From: Prevotella sp.
Lineage (GTDB): Bacteria > Bacteroidota > Bacteroidia > Bacteroidales > Bacteroidaceae
Assembly (NCBI GenBank): GCA_017623155.1
Contig: JAGAPR010000001.1
Span: 1-64,000 of the forward strand
Direction of reading: 5' to 3'
Length of the DNA: 64,000 nt
The notes under the pieces are model-generated. The model did not search any database. It had not been told where the DNA came from and saw only the letters and a list, made by a program, of their open reading frames with translations. The translations under genes and the position numbers were made by a program. The first letter of the stretch is position 1. The number at the start of each line of letters is the position of its first letter. Shown here piece by piece: positions 44,381-54,300 of the stretch.

Positions 44381-44382
44381 GT

Positions 44383-45495
44383 CTATTCCTCGATGCTCGA
44401 CAAAGAGCGGGCGAACGATGCGAAAAAGTTGGTGAAAATCTCTCCGGGGTAATACTTGAAAAATTTTGCCGTATGGCGGAAGTGCCACAGCATGGCGTTG
44501 GAGTTGCTTGTGGTGACAAACACGTGTTTGCCTTGTGTGAAAAACCATTCGCCGGTATGGCTGCCGTTAAGTTCGAAAATGTCGTTGGTTATCGAAGCGG
44601 TGTCCGTGCCGTATCGTGTGTTAAAGAACGGTAACTCGTCTTTGTCAAACTTCATCAACTCTACCAAAAGGGCGGCTTCCAGATTTACCATTCGCCCCAA
44701 TCTCAGTTTGTCTATCCATTTTTGTAACTTTGCGAAATCCACCTTGTCGCTTTCTTTTCTGATAAACATGCCGAAGTCGACAAGCTGTTTCAGGCTTATG
44801 CCATCGTTAATGATATAGCGTGCCATGCGAACCATGATGACAAGAATACTCAGTGTGTGTGGCACGATTTCTATTTTCGTCCCGTTTATCAGTCGGTATG
44901 CGGAGTCGCAGCATCTTGTTTCGCCGGATATTATTTTCTGCAAGCGGCTGTTGAGCAACTTGTTTGTCAGTGAAATCATGTTTTTGTGGTGCTCGACCTT
45001 GATGCCGTGGTGCTGATATCTTACCGTGTTACGGTCGCTGTTGTCTGTGTTAGTGCCGTGTTCGAGTGCCCATGCGTGAGCTTTTTCGGCCTGCGGCTCG
45101 AACGGGAAATAGATGTCTATGTCTCCTCCCGTGCGGTGGTCGGGGTGGTCGTATAAAGAGGCGAAGCCCTGTCCTTTGAGCAGTATCGGGCGCAGATGTG
45201 CATGGTTGAAAGTGTCGAAAATCTCTGCCAGACAGATGTTTGTTTCTCTGTTACGCTTTTCCGTGGCTTCCGTGAGCCGTTGCCAGTGTTCTTTTTGCTT
45301 TTCGGATAATTGCAGGAAGAAGTCGTTGTCGTATGTTTTTATGCCGTCTGCCACGACGGCTCCTACTCCGTGCATGAGTGCCAGTTGCAGCAATCGGTCC
45401 CATTTCCATTCGGACATGGGCTCCAATGGTTCGTCTTTCATCCCGAAAGCGCCGCCGCGCAGCAGCCGGAGAAAGTTGCGTTGTATCACCGACAT
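44383..45495 (-). CDS. Uncharacterised nucleotidyltransferase family protein
   Basis: 370 residues from the ATG at 45495 (MSVIQRNFLRLLRGGAFGMK); the ORF continues to 45693 only as a shadow of the antiporter gene. It matches the large Bacteroidales group of putative nucleotidyltransferases (PF14907-like): helical N terminus, RPILLKGQGFASLYDHPDHR, then GGDIDIYFPFE with the metal-binding D-x-D, and IEIVPHTLSILVIMV. Such proteins often lie near polysaccharide or peptide-modification loci; the substrate is unknown. It starts 5 bp after the NhaC stop. Confidence 0.82.
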   Translation of the reverse strand: MSVIQRNFLRLLRGGAFGMKDEPLEPMSEWKWDRLLQLALMHGVGAVVADGIKTYDNDFFLQLSEKQKEHWQRLTEATEKRNRETNICLAEIFDTFNHAHLRPILLKGQGFASLYDHPDHRTGGDIDIYFPFEPQAEKAHAWALEHGTNTDNSDRNTVRYQHHGIKVEHHKNMISLTNKLLNSRLQKIISGETRCCDSAYRLINGTKIEIVPHTLSILVIMVRMARYIINDGISLKQLVDFGMFIRKESDKVDFAKLQKWIDKLRLGRMVNLEAALLVELMKFDKDELPFFNTRYGTDTASITNDIFELNGSHTGEWFFTQGKHVFVTTSNSNAMLWHFRHTAKFFKYYPGEIFTNFFASFARSLSSIEE

Positions 45496-45500
45496 TGTTT

Positions 45501-46775
45501 TCACGAGTATCGTTTTGGATATCTGAATAATATCGCCATTACGGCAATGGCTCCGATAGACATCGGGTAGTAGAGATAGGGGATGAGGTTTAGCGGGTTT
45601 GTCGCCGCTATGCCCGCCGCGAGAAGCAGGTGCGCGCCGTATGGCAGGAGACCTTGCGTGAAGCATGACATAGTGTCGAGTATGCTGGCGCATTTGCGGT
45701 TGTCAAGCCCGAAGCGTTGGCTTATGCTCCGTGCTATGCCTCCCACGGTGATTATGGCCACGGTGTTGTTTGCCGTGCATAAAGTGACAATGCTCACGAG
45801 TGCTGCTATCGAGAGCTCCGCTCCCCGCTTGCCCGTTATCCGCCGGGTCATGACTTTGATGATATAGTCTATTCCGCCGTTTTCTTTTATCAGCTCAAGC
45901 ATTCCTCCGGCAAGCATTGTGATAATGATAAGTTCGCCCATACCTGTTATTCCGTCGCCCAAAGTCTTGAACCATCCGAAAGCATCGAACGAGCCGTCGA
46001 GCAGTCCGATAATTCCGGTGAGCGATATTCCGAGCACGAGCACGGCCATCACGTTTAGACCGAATACGGCCGTGAGGAGCACTGCGATATATGGTATCAC
46101 TTTCAGATACTCCACGTCGGGGATGCTCTGCGGCGAACTTATGTTTTTGCCGAGGAATATATATACAATGAGGATTAGCACGGCTGCGGGCATGACGAGA
46201 AAGGAGTTGACCTTGAACTTGTCGCTCATCTTGCACTCTTGCGTGGAGGTTGAAACGATGGTGGTGTCGGAAATGAAAGACAGGTTGTCGCCGAAAAACG
46301 AACCGCCGACAACCACGGCCACCATCATCGGTATGCTGGCACCCGTGGAGTGGGCCAGTCCTGATGCTATCGGGGCAAGAGCCACGATGGTGCCGAAACT
46401 TGTGCCGATGGAAAGAGAGATGAAGCATGCGGCGAGAAAAAGCCCGGCCAACAGCATGTTGCTCGGAAGAACGGTGAGCATGAGGTTTACTGTGGCATCG
46501 ATGCTGCCCATTACTTTCGCACTGTTGGCGAAAGCTCCCGCCAGAATGAATATCCATAGCATAAGCATCATCTGCTCGGAGCCGGCACCGCGACTGAAAA
46601 TGTCTATGCGTCGGCGGAGAGTCCGGCCACGGCTGATGATGACGGCATATACCGATGATGCCATGAATGCCACGGTAATCGGCACCTTGTAGAAGTCGCC
46701 TGCCGCGATGGAGGTGACGAGATACAAGGTGACGAATACCAGTAGCGGACTTAATGCTATGAGACCTTTGTTCAA
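45501..46775 (-). CDS. Na+/H+ antiporter, NhaC family
   Basis: 424 residues, about 11 hydrophobic helices, inner membrane. Typical NhaC-like stretches: MLWIFILAGAFANSAKVMGS, LSIGTSFGTIVALAPIASGL, VGGSFFGDNLSFISDTTIVS (conserved G-D-N-L-S-x-I-S-D-T), and LCTANNTVAIITVGGIARSI. NhaC members exchange sodium for protons or, in other cases, move organic acids. Here it sits 4 bp after altronate dehydratase on the same strand, so an uronate-linked organic-acid role should be kept in mind (inference). Confidence 0.88.
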   Translation of the reverse strand: MNKGLIALSPLLVFVTLYLVTSIAAGDFYKVPITVAFMASSVYAVIISRGRTLRRRIDIFSRGAGSEQMMLMLWIFILAGAFANSAKVMGSIDATVNLMLTVLPSNMLLAGLFLAACFISLSIGTSFGTIVALAPIASGLAHSTGASIPMMVAVVVGGSFFGDNLSFISDTTIVSTSTQECKMSDKFKVNSFLVMPAAVLILIVYIFLGKNISSPQSIPDVEYLKVIPYIAVLLTAVFGLNVMAVLVLGISLTGIIGLLDGSFDAFGWFKTLGDGITGMGELIIITMLAGGMLELIKENGGIDYIIKVMTRRITGKRGAELSIAALVSIVTLCTANNTVAIITVGGIARSISQRFGLDNRKCASILDTMSCFTQGLLPYGAHLLLAAGIAATNPLNLIPYLYYPMSIGAIAVMAILFRYPKRYS

Positions 46776-46779
46776 TTCG

Positions 46780-48273
46780 TTATAGTGTTACACCGTTTTT
46801 GAATATTGAAATCTCACGGTAGTTGTTTGTTTCATTGCGTGCTTTCTCGCCGCTTGCCACTGCAAGTATCTTGTCGATGAACTCGGGAACAAGCTCCTGC
46901 ATTGTTTTCCCCTCGATGAGTTGTCCGGCGTTGAAGTCGATCCAGTTTGGCTTGCGGGCGGCAAGGGTGGGGTTGGTGGCGATTTTCATCGTCGGTACGA
47001 ATGTTCCGAAAGGTGTGCCGCGACCTGTTGTGAACAGTACTATCTGACAACCTGCCGAAGCGAGTGCCGTGGAAGCCACGAGGTCGTTGCCCGGAGCCGA
47101 CAGCAGATTGAGTCCGTTGGTTGTCAGTCGCTCGCCGTATTTGAGCACTCCGCTTACCGGGGCGCGTCCGCACTTCTGTGTGCATCCGAGTGCTTTGTCT
47201 TCAAGTGTGGATATACCGCCGGCCTTGTTGCCCGGTGACGGGTTCTCGCCGACAGGTTCGCCGTGGCTGAGGAAGTACTCCTTGAAATCGTTGACCATGC
47301 TTACGGTCTTGTCGAACAGTTCCGGAGTCTCGCAGCGGTTCATCAGAATGGTCTCGGCTCCGAACATTTCGGGCACTTCGGTAAGTATTGACGTACCGCC
47401 CTGTGCGACAATCCAGTCGGAGAACTCGCCGACAAGGGGATTTGCCGTGATGCCGCTGAAGCCGTCGCTACCGCCGCATTTCAAGCCGACACGCAGTTTG
47501 CTCACGCTTACATCCTCGCGTTTGTCCTCTTTTGCCGTGGCGTAGAGGCCGCGCAGGATTTCCATGCCTGCTTCAATTTCGTCGCCATCAATCTTTTGGG
47601 TGACGAGGAATTTTATTCTGTCTTTATCGTAGTCGCCAAGCAGTTGCTCGAACAGTTCCGGCTGGTTGTTTTCGCATCCGAGGCCGAGCACGAGCACACC
47701 GCCTGCATTCGGGTGGAGAGTGATGTCGCGGAGCACGGCACGAGTGTTCTCATGGTCACCGCTCAGCTGTGAGCAACCGTAGTTGTGGTGCCATGCGTAG
47801 ATATCGTCGACACCGTTGCAACCGGTCTCGCGACGCAGATTTTCGGCGAGCTTCTCTGCGATACCGTTGACACAGCCTACTGTCGGCACAATCCATATTT
47901 CGTTTCTTGTGCCCACTTCACCGTTCTTGCGCACATATCCTTTGAATGTTCTCTTGTCATCTTTGATGGCAAGTGTCTCCTTTACCGGGTTGTAAGTATA
48001 CTCGAGTGTTCCCGAAAGGTTGGTTTTCAGGTTGTTTTCATTAACCCAATCACCTGCTTTAAGATCTTCACGGGCATGTCCGATGGGATATCCGTATTTT
48101 ATGATATCGACACCTTTGGGCGTGTCGGTGATAAGGACTTTATGTCCTGCGGGTGTGTCTTGGTTCAGGGTGACAGCCTTTCCGTCTATCTCGATGATGT
48201 CACCTTTCTTCTTTTGTTGCAGACATACGACGACAGTGTCGGCCGGATTGATTTTGATAAATGTTTGTTCCAT
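46780..48273 (-). CDS. uxaA: Altronate dehydratase
   Basis: Dehydrates D-altronate to 2-keto-3-deoxygluconate in galacturonate breakdown. 497 residues. The N-terminal SAF domain (about 1-95: FIKINPADTVVVCLQQKKKG) is joined to the large catalytic domain with FKGYVRKNGEVGTRNEIWIV, AWHHNYGCSQLSGDHENTRA, GLGCENNQPELFEQLLGDYD, LKCGGSDGFSGITANPLVGE and GNKAGGISTLEDKALGCTQK. Cysteines at these sites bind the iron centre in the family. It is leftward, with the LacI regulator 95 bp upstream on the same strand; UxaB and UxaC, which make altronate, are not in the window. Confidence 0.93.
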   Translation of the reverse strand: MEQTFIKINPADTVVVCLQQKKKGDIIEIDGKAVTLNQDTPAGHKVLITDTPKGVDIIKYGYPIGHAREDLKAGDWVNENNLKTNLSGTLEYTYNPVKETLAIKDDKRTFKGYVRKNGEVGTRNEIWIVPTVGCVNGIAEKLAENLRRETGCNGVDDIYAWHHNYGCSQLSGDHENTRAVLRDITLHPNAGGVLVLGLGCENNQPELFEQLLGDYDKDRIKFLVTQKIDGDEIEAGMEILRGLYATAKEDKREDVSVSKLRVGLKCGGSDGFSGITANPLVGEFSDWIVAQGGTSILTEVPEMFGAETILMNRCETPELFDKTVSMVNDFKEYFLSHGEPVGENPSPGNKAGGISTLEDKALGCTQKCGRAPVSGVLKYGERLTTNGLNLLSAPGNDLVASTALASAGCQIVLFTTGRGTPFGTFVPTMKIATNPTLAARKPNWIDFNAGQLIEGKTMQELVPEFIDKILAVASGEKARNETNNYREISIFKNGVTL

Positions 48274-48368
48274 TTTAGTAGGGATATTATAGGTTTATTA
48301 ATTATATTCTTGTTTTTAATCGTTGAATGTATGTTTATGTTAATATGCAGAGTCTTGTCGGGTGGAAA

Positions 48369-49436
48369 TCACAGTTGTTGCCGTCTGTAAAAATCCACGT
48401 TCTCTTTCGTAAGTATTTCTATCGGCATGTAATTAATCGGCGTCACTTCCTTTTTCAGCACTATTGCTTCAAACAAAGTCTCTATGCACGAATAGCCTTG
48501 CATGTAGGCATGCTGGGCGATAAGAAATGAAATAGAGCCTTGTTTGACGCATTCGGCGTTCTTGTTTACCATGTCATATCCCATGATTTGCACGTTGCGC
48601 CGATTGCTTTTCTGGAGAAACTCTCCCACGAGATGTGCCTTTGAATTGAATGTTATGCAGTGATGAACATGCGGATGCTCTTTGAAGAAAGTATCAAGAA
48701 TGCTGTCATACTGTTTGCGGTCAACGTCGAGTGGCAGGTTGACTTCGGTTATTTCCACGTTGGGGAAGTGGTCTCGCATGTAATGTCGGAAGCCTGTTTC
48801 GCGGTTTTCCTGCTGTTTGCTCGCCACATTTCCGTTCTTCATCTGTTTCATAAGCATTATTTCGCTTTCTTTCGCGGCGAGAAGCATAAGCATGCGCCCG
48901 GCGAAATATCCGCTGAAGAACGAGTCCTGACCGTAAAAAGACAGTGGCTTTAAGTCTGGCATGTATGAATCTAAAAGTATGAAAGGAATTTCCTTGTCGT
49001 GCAGAATGTCTGTAAACTCACGCATCACGTCAAGAGTAGAGGGCACGATTATCACCCCGTCGGGACAGTCGTCAAGGCATTGCTTGGTGACTTTCGTGAA
49101 TGTATTCTTGTCAAAACGATTGTAATACATCATTTTCATGTTGATGTTGAAATCGCGGCGATGCTCGCATGCGTTCGTAGCACCCTCTTCAATCTCTTCC
49201 CAATACGCTTCGGATTCATGCTTGGGAATAATGAAATGGAAGTTGTACTTCTTGTTGTAGGCAAGCGCGCTGGCATACATGTTGGGCTGATAGTCCATCT
49301 CTTTAAGTGCTTTTTCCACTTTTTCACGCGCTGTTTTGGATACGTTCGGACGGTTATGGATAACCCGGTCGACGGTACCGACGGATACTCCGGCGAGTTC
49401 CGCGACATCCTTAATTCTTATTTTGTCAGCAGCCAT
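48369..49436 (-). CDS. LacI-family transcriptional regulator
   Basis: 355 residues. N-terminal helix-turn-helix and hinge (IRIKDVAELAGVSVGTVDRV, then VSKTAREKVEKALKEMDYQP) and a periplasmic-binding-like effector domain from about residue 65 (YNFHFIIPKHESEAYWEEIE). The GTVDRVIHNR variant rather than TVSRVLN is frequent in Bacteroidetes LacI members. It is divergent from kdgK-eda and upstream of uxaA on the same strand, so it likely controls both in response to an uronate intermediate (inference). Confidence 0.92.
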   Translation of the reverse strand: MAADKIRIKDVAELAGVSVGTVDRVIHNRPNVSKTAREKVEKALKEMDYQPNMYASALAYNKKYNFHFIIPKHESEAYWEEIEEGATNACEHRRDFNINMKMMYYNRFDKNTFTKVTKQCLDDCPDGVIIVPSTLDVMREFTDILHDKEIPFILLDSYMPDLKPLSFYGQDSFFSGYFAGRMLMLLAAKESEIMLMKQMKNGNVASKQQENRETGFRHYMRDHFPNVEITEVNLPLDVDRKQYDSILDTFFKEHPHVHHCITFNSKAHLVGEFLQKSNRRNVQIMGYDMVNKNAECVKQGSISFLIAQHAYMQGYSCIETLFEAIVLKKEVTPINYMPIEILTKENVDFYRRQQL

Positions 49437-49462
49437 GTCTCGTAAATAGTTTTTTTACAATG

Positions 49463-49470
49463 CAAAAATA
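49463..49470 (-). promoter_or_regulatory. -7 promoter element of the LacI-type regulator gene
   Basis: Minus strand TATTTTTG, exact TAnnTTTG, 26 bp before the start at 49436. Confidence 0.6.
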
Positions 49471-49565
49471 CCAATAATTATTTAATTGTGTAAATGCACA
49501 GTTCAATATTTTACAAAATAAGAAAGATTTTGTCAGATTTGTTTCGCTATTTAAGAAATAAATGC

Positions 49566-49573
49566 TATTTTTG
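49566..49573 (+). promoter_or_regulatory. -7 promoter element of kdgK-eda
   Basis: TATTTTTG, exact TAnnTTTG, 54 bp before the kdgK ATG. A TTTG lies 24 bp upstream (49538-49541), a little far. No clear LacI-type palindrome could be picked out in 49437-49627. Confidence 0.55.
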
Positions 49574-49627
49574 TGCTCACAAACTGTAAATCTATCAAAA
49601 CAATTATAATATAAATATTTAAGAAAC

Positions 49628-50650
49628 ATGGCTAAGGTAGTAACATTGGGCGAGATAATGCTCCGCCTATCTCCTAACGGTAACGACCGTTTCATTCAGA
49701 CAGATTCTTTCCGCATCATTCCCGGTGGTGGAGAGGCAAACGTTGCGATAAGTTGCGCTAACTATGGACACGATGCTTATTTCGTAAGCAAGTTGCCCGC
49801 TCATGAAATAGGACAGATTGCTGTCAATTCATTGCGTCGCTACGGTGTAAACACACAGTTTATTGCACGCGGCGGAGAGCGTGTAGGACTTTATTATGCC
49901 GAGACAGGAGCATCAATGCGCCCGTCGAAAGTTATTTATGACCGTGCTCACAGTGCCATCGCAGAGGCAGAGCCTTCCGATTTCGATTTCGATGCAATCA
50001 TGGAAGGTGCCGACTGGTTCCACTGGTCGGGTATAACACCTGCCGTATCTGACAAAGCAGCCGAACTGACAAAGCTCGCTTGTGAGGCTGCAAAGCGTCA
50101 CGGTGTGACCGTTTCGGTAGACCTTAACTTCCGTAAGAAGCTTTGGACTTCTGAGAAAGCAATCTCAATCATGCGTCCGTTGATGAAGTATGTCGATGTT
50201 TGCATCGGTAATGAGGAAGATGCAGAGTTGTGCTTGGGCTTCAAGCCCGACGCAGACGTTGAGGGCGGCCAGACGGATGCAGCCGGATATGAGGGCATTT
50301 TCAAGCAGATGAAAGAAGAATTCGGATTTAAATATGTCGTTTCAACATTGCGTGAGAGCTATTCTGCCACATTCAACGGATGGAAGGCTCTTATATATAA
50401 TGGTGAGGAATTCTATCAGAGCAAGCGTTATGAGATTAATCCTATCATCGACCGTGTTGGTGGCGGAGACTCATTCTCAGGCGGTCTTATCCACGGTTTG
50501 CTCACAAAGCCGACACAGGGCGAGGCTCTTGAATTTGCCGTTGCGGCTTCTGCTTTGAAGCATACAATCAATGGCGACTACAATCTTGTAAGTGTTGCCG
50601 AGGTTGAATCGCTTGCAGGTGGTAATGCTAACGGACGCGTTCAGAGATAA
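49628..50650 (+). CDS. kdgK: 2-keto-3-deoxygluconate kinase (PfkB family)
   Basis: Phosphorylates 2-keto-3-deoxygluconate to KDPG. 340 residues, ribokinase fold. Opening KVVTLGEIMLRLSPNGNDRF, the GGGEANVAISCANYGHDAYF substrate motif and the C-terminal PfkB signature DRVGGGDSFSGGLIHGLL with the catalytic Asp in GGGDSF. The Leu-Ser-Pro and FIQTDSF features are usual for Bacteroides KdgK. It is followed by the KDPG aldolase gene after 52 bp, and together they form the end of the uronate pathway. Confidence 0.93.
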   Translation: MAKVVTLGEIMLRLSPNGNDRFIQTDSFRIIPGGGEANVAISCANYGHDAYFVSKLPAHEIGQIAVNSLRRYGVNTQFIARGGERVGLYYAETGASMRPSKVIYDRAHSAIAEAEPSDFDFDAIMEGADWFHWSGITPAVSDKAAELTKLACEAAKRHGVTVSVDLNFRKKLWTSEKAISIMRPLMKYVDVCIGNEEDAELCLGFKPDADVEGGQTDAAGYEGIFKQMKEEFGFKYVVSTLRESYSATFNGWKALIYNGEEFYQSKRYEINPIIDRVGGGDSFSGGLIHGLLTKPTQGEALEFAVAASALKHTINGDYNLVSVAEVESLAGGNANGRVQR

Positions 50651-50702
50651 TAGATACTTAATGCGTTCCGGAATATAAATAAAAACGTTTAAATTTGATA
50701 TA

Positions 50703-51371
50703 ATGGCAAAATTTGATAAGATAGCTGTGTTGGCCAAAATCGGTCAAACCGGTATGGTGCCTGTGTTCTACCACAAGGATGCAGAGGTGGCAAAGAAAGT
50801 TGTGAAAGCTTGTTATGACGGTGGCGTTCGCGCTTTCGAGTTCACCAACCGCGGTGATTTTGCTCACGAAGTATTTGAGGAAGTGGTTAAATTCGCAGCA
50901 AAGGAGTGCCCGGAGTTGGCTCTCGGTGTAGGCTCTGTCGTTGATCCTGCCACCGCAGCCCTTTATATTCAGCTTGGCGCATGCTTCGTTGTCGGCCCGC
51001 TTTTCAATCCTGAGATATCCAAGATATGCAACCGCCGTTTGGTGGCTTACACTCCCGGATGCGGCAGCGTGTCGGAAGTAGGAGCGGCACAAGAGACCGG
51101 TTGCGATCTTTGCAAGATATTCCCCGGCGATGTTCTCGGTCCAAATCTCGTGAAAGGCCTTATGGCTCCCATGCCATGGTCCAAGTTGATGGTTACCGGC
51201 GGTGTTTCTCCCGATGAGGCTAACCTCACATCATGGATTAAGGCAGGTGTATATTGCGTCGGAATGGGCTCCAAGTTGTTCCCCAAAGACGTTATTGCCG
51301 CAGAGAATTGGCAGGCAATTACCGATAAATGTGTTGAGGCATTAGGATATATTGCTAAGGCGCGCGGTTAA
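50703..51371 (+). CDS. eda: KDPG / 4-hydroxy-2-oxoglutarate aldolase
   Basis: Splits KDPG to pyruvate and glyceraldehyde 3-phosphate. 222 residues, TIM barrel, slightly longer than the E. coli enzyme. The catalytic Glu is in [12 protein letters not shown], the Schiff-base Lys in [13 protein letters not shown], and the phosphate site in [14 protein letters not shown]. It shares the transcript of kdgK. Its last 20 bases overlap the likely start of the sensor kinase gene, and a terminator-like stem follows only 15 bp after the stop. Confidence 0.93.
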   Translation: MAKFDKIAVLAKIGQTGMVPVFYHKDAEVAKKVVKACYDGGVRAFEFTNRGDFAHEVFEEVVKFAAKECPELALGVGSVVDPATAALYIQLGACFVVGPLFNPEISKICNRRLVAYTPGCGSVSEVGAAQETGCDLCKIFPGDVLGPNLVKGLMAPMPWSKLMVTGGVSPDEANLTSWIKAGVYCVGMGSKLFPKDVIAAENWQAITDKCVEALGYIAKARG

Positions 51372-54300
51372 TAATATAGCAAATACAAAAGGTTCCTTAT
51401 GGCTGTTATGCCTTGGGAGCCTTTTGTTTTTTTCGGCATGTTCACGTTATGATAGGCAGCAAGTGGACAAGTTGAATTCTATATCTTATGCCTATCATTA
51501 TCGCAATCTCGACTCCACTTATTCTTATGCTTTGCGTGCATACGCCCTGTCAGACGACTATGGTACCGGCAAATCGGCCGCATTGAACAACATGGCCTTT
51601 GTAAACATAGCCCGTATGGACTATGACAGGGCGGAAAAACAACTTGACGAGGCTTTATCTGTTACCGATAATCAGATAGAGATGCTCATTTCCGAGGTCC
51701 AGAAGATGCGTCTTTGCCAGCGAAAGTCGCAAAACCGCATGTTCTATGACTATCGTGAGCGTGCCAAGAGCCGTATAGACAGGATTAACGAGGAGCGTTT
51801 CGAACTGTCCGATGCCATGCTTCGCCGTTTGATATATGCCGAAACGGAATTTGCCATCGTGAATTCCACATATTACTATTATGTAGGTTTGGAGCGGCAG
51901 TCGGTCAAAGCACTTTCCGCGATATCGCCCGACGGAGAGATAAGAAAAGATACCGCACAGTATTTGAACTATCTTTATAATGTGGGGGCGGGCGGAATAA
52001 TAACAGACGGCTCCCAAGCCGAAATAAACCAGCGTGAGTTTGATTGTCTGATGAGATGCCTTGTGATAGCCGGGCAAGGCGGTTATCCGTTTTTTGCGGC
52101 CAACAGTCTCGGGGCGTTGTCGGAGCATTTGTATAAGAAGCAATACCGCGACAGGCTGATGGCCGATAACGCTCCGGCGATGAAATTCCTCAATCCCGAT
52201 GACATTCCCGACTCGCTCGTCGCCGAAAACCTTGCCGGGCGTGCGTTGCTCATGTTCCGTGATTATGGCGATGTGTATCAGACGGCGGGTGCTTACCGCA
52301 CGTTGGCATCCTGTTTTATGGCTGTCGGCGACAATGCTGCGGCTTTGCAGTGTCTCGATTCGGCATTGGCCGACAAGAAGATATATCAGGCTCCAGATTT
52401 GGTGGCAAGCATCCGCGAGCAGTTGAGTGTCACGTTTTCGGCCGTGAACGACAAGCCTGCAAGCGATTATAACCGTAACATCTACATTGACTTGCAGGAA
52501 CAGACCCGGCAAGACCGATATCTTGAAGCCCGTGCCGACATGTACGACAAGACGGCCACACAGCTCAACATCATGATTACGGCCGTGATTGTGGCGATAT
52601 TGGTGCTCGTTTTCATGCTTTTACTGTTTTGGTATCTCAACAGGAAGCGTCGCGACGAGTTTTCGATGGATGTCCTTCTGCGCCCGTTGCGCTTGTGGCA
52701 GGAAAACGAAAAAGCCGAAATCGCCCGTCTGTGCGACGAGGAGGAAGAGATAAAGGAGCGCCATTCGCTTCTGCTTTCGCATATAGAGGCCGGTGAGCGG
52801 CTGGCTCTTGAAAACCGGGCGAAAGTGTTTCTTGTGAACAGTATAATGCCGTTTATAGACAGGATAATAAACGAAGTGCGCATGTTGTTGGGTCGAAGCG
52901 AGACCGACGAAGTGCGTGCCGGGCGATATACATACATTTCCGAGCTTACCGATAAGATAAACGATTACAACGATGTGCTCACACATTGGATTAAGATGCG
53001 GAGTGGTAAACTCGATTTGCGCATAGAGAGTTTCGCCCTTCAACCGCTTTTCGACATTGTGAGAAAGGGTGCTTCCGGTTTCAGAATGAGCGGTGTCGAC
53101 TTGCGTGTCGCCGATACCGATGCGGTGGTAAAGGCCGACCGGGCTCTTACTTTGTTCATGGTGAACACCCTTGCCGACAATGCCCGCAAGTTTACGCCTG
53201 CCGGCGGAACGGTGACGGTGAGCGCACGAGAGACCGACGGCTATGTGGAGATATCTGTGGAAGATACCGGTGAGGGGCTTACGGCCGATGAACTGTCTTC
53301 TGTTTTCGAGCGTAAAGTATACAACGGCACGGGCTTCGGACTGATAAACTGCCGCGGGATAATAGACAAATACCGCAAGACGAGCCGCATATTCAATGTA
53401 TGCCTCATCTCGGCAGAGAGCGAAAAGGGTGTCGGCAGCCGCTTCTTTTTCCGTCTTCCTGCCGGCGTGCGCCGTGTCATGACCGTGCTTCTGTTTCTCT
53501 CGTGCTCGCTCGTCTCCCGCCCGGCAGAGGCATTGTCAAATCTGGCCGTGGCAAAAATATATGCCGACAGTGCTTATTTCTCGAATATCAACGGCACATA
53601 CGAGCGCACGCTTCTGTATGCCGACTCGTGCCGCAAATATCTCAACCTCCATTATCTGGCGGCATGTCCCGGCGGGAAAAACCTCATGGTGGGCGAGGGC
53701 AGCGTGTCTGTCCTGCCGCCGGAGATACGATGGTATCACGATAAAGTGTCCACAAACTACAACATCGTGCTCGACATGAGAAACGAAGTTGCCGTCGCGG
53801 CCCTCGCCCTGCATCGCTGGACGCTCTACGACTATAATAATAAGGTATATACGCAATTGTTTAAAGAGGTGTCGGCCGACAACACCTTGGCCGACTATTG
53901 CAGGATGATGCAAAGCTCGCAGACCAACAAGAATATCGCGATTATACTGCTCGTGCTGGTGCTGATAAGCATTTTGCCGGCCTATTATTTTATTTATTAC
54001 CGGCACAGGCTTTACTATCGTTTCTGCGTGGAGCGCATAAAAAACATCAACGAAATTCTTTTGGACAATATCACGCCCGCCGAAAAGCTCGGCAGAATAG
54101 GCGTTTTGACCAAGGAACGCTACCCCGACGACTTGCGCCGTGTCGTAGGCGACATAGAGAACGCCCTGCGCGAGGCCGTGAAATACCGCGGGCGGCTGAG
54201 CACCGACATCGAGCTTGCCGCCGACGAGTGCCGCCGTGCCGAGCAGGAATGCAACAACATACACGTGGCAAACTCGGTGACCGAGAATTGTCTGTCGGCA

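Noticed and set aside
44132-44548. 138-residue ORF with the repeated peptide CIRQAASRQLETS
   Set aside because: It is a translation of the two 66-bp repeats and the antisense-frame end of the nucleotidyltransferase gene; the repeats begin with a promoter element, which argues for non-coding DNA.
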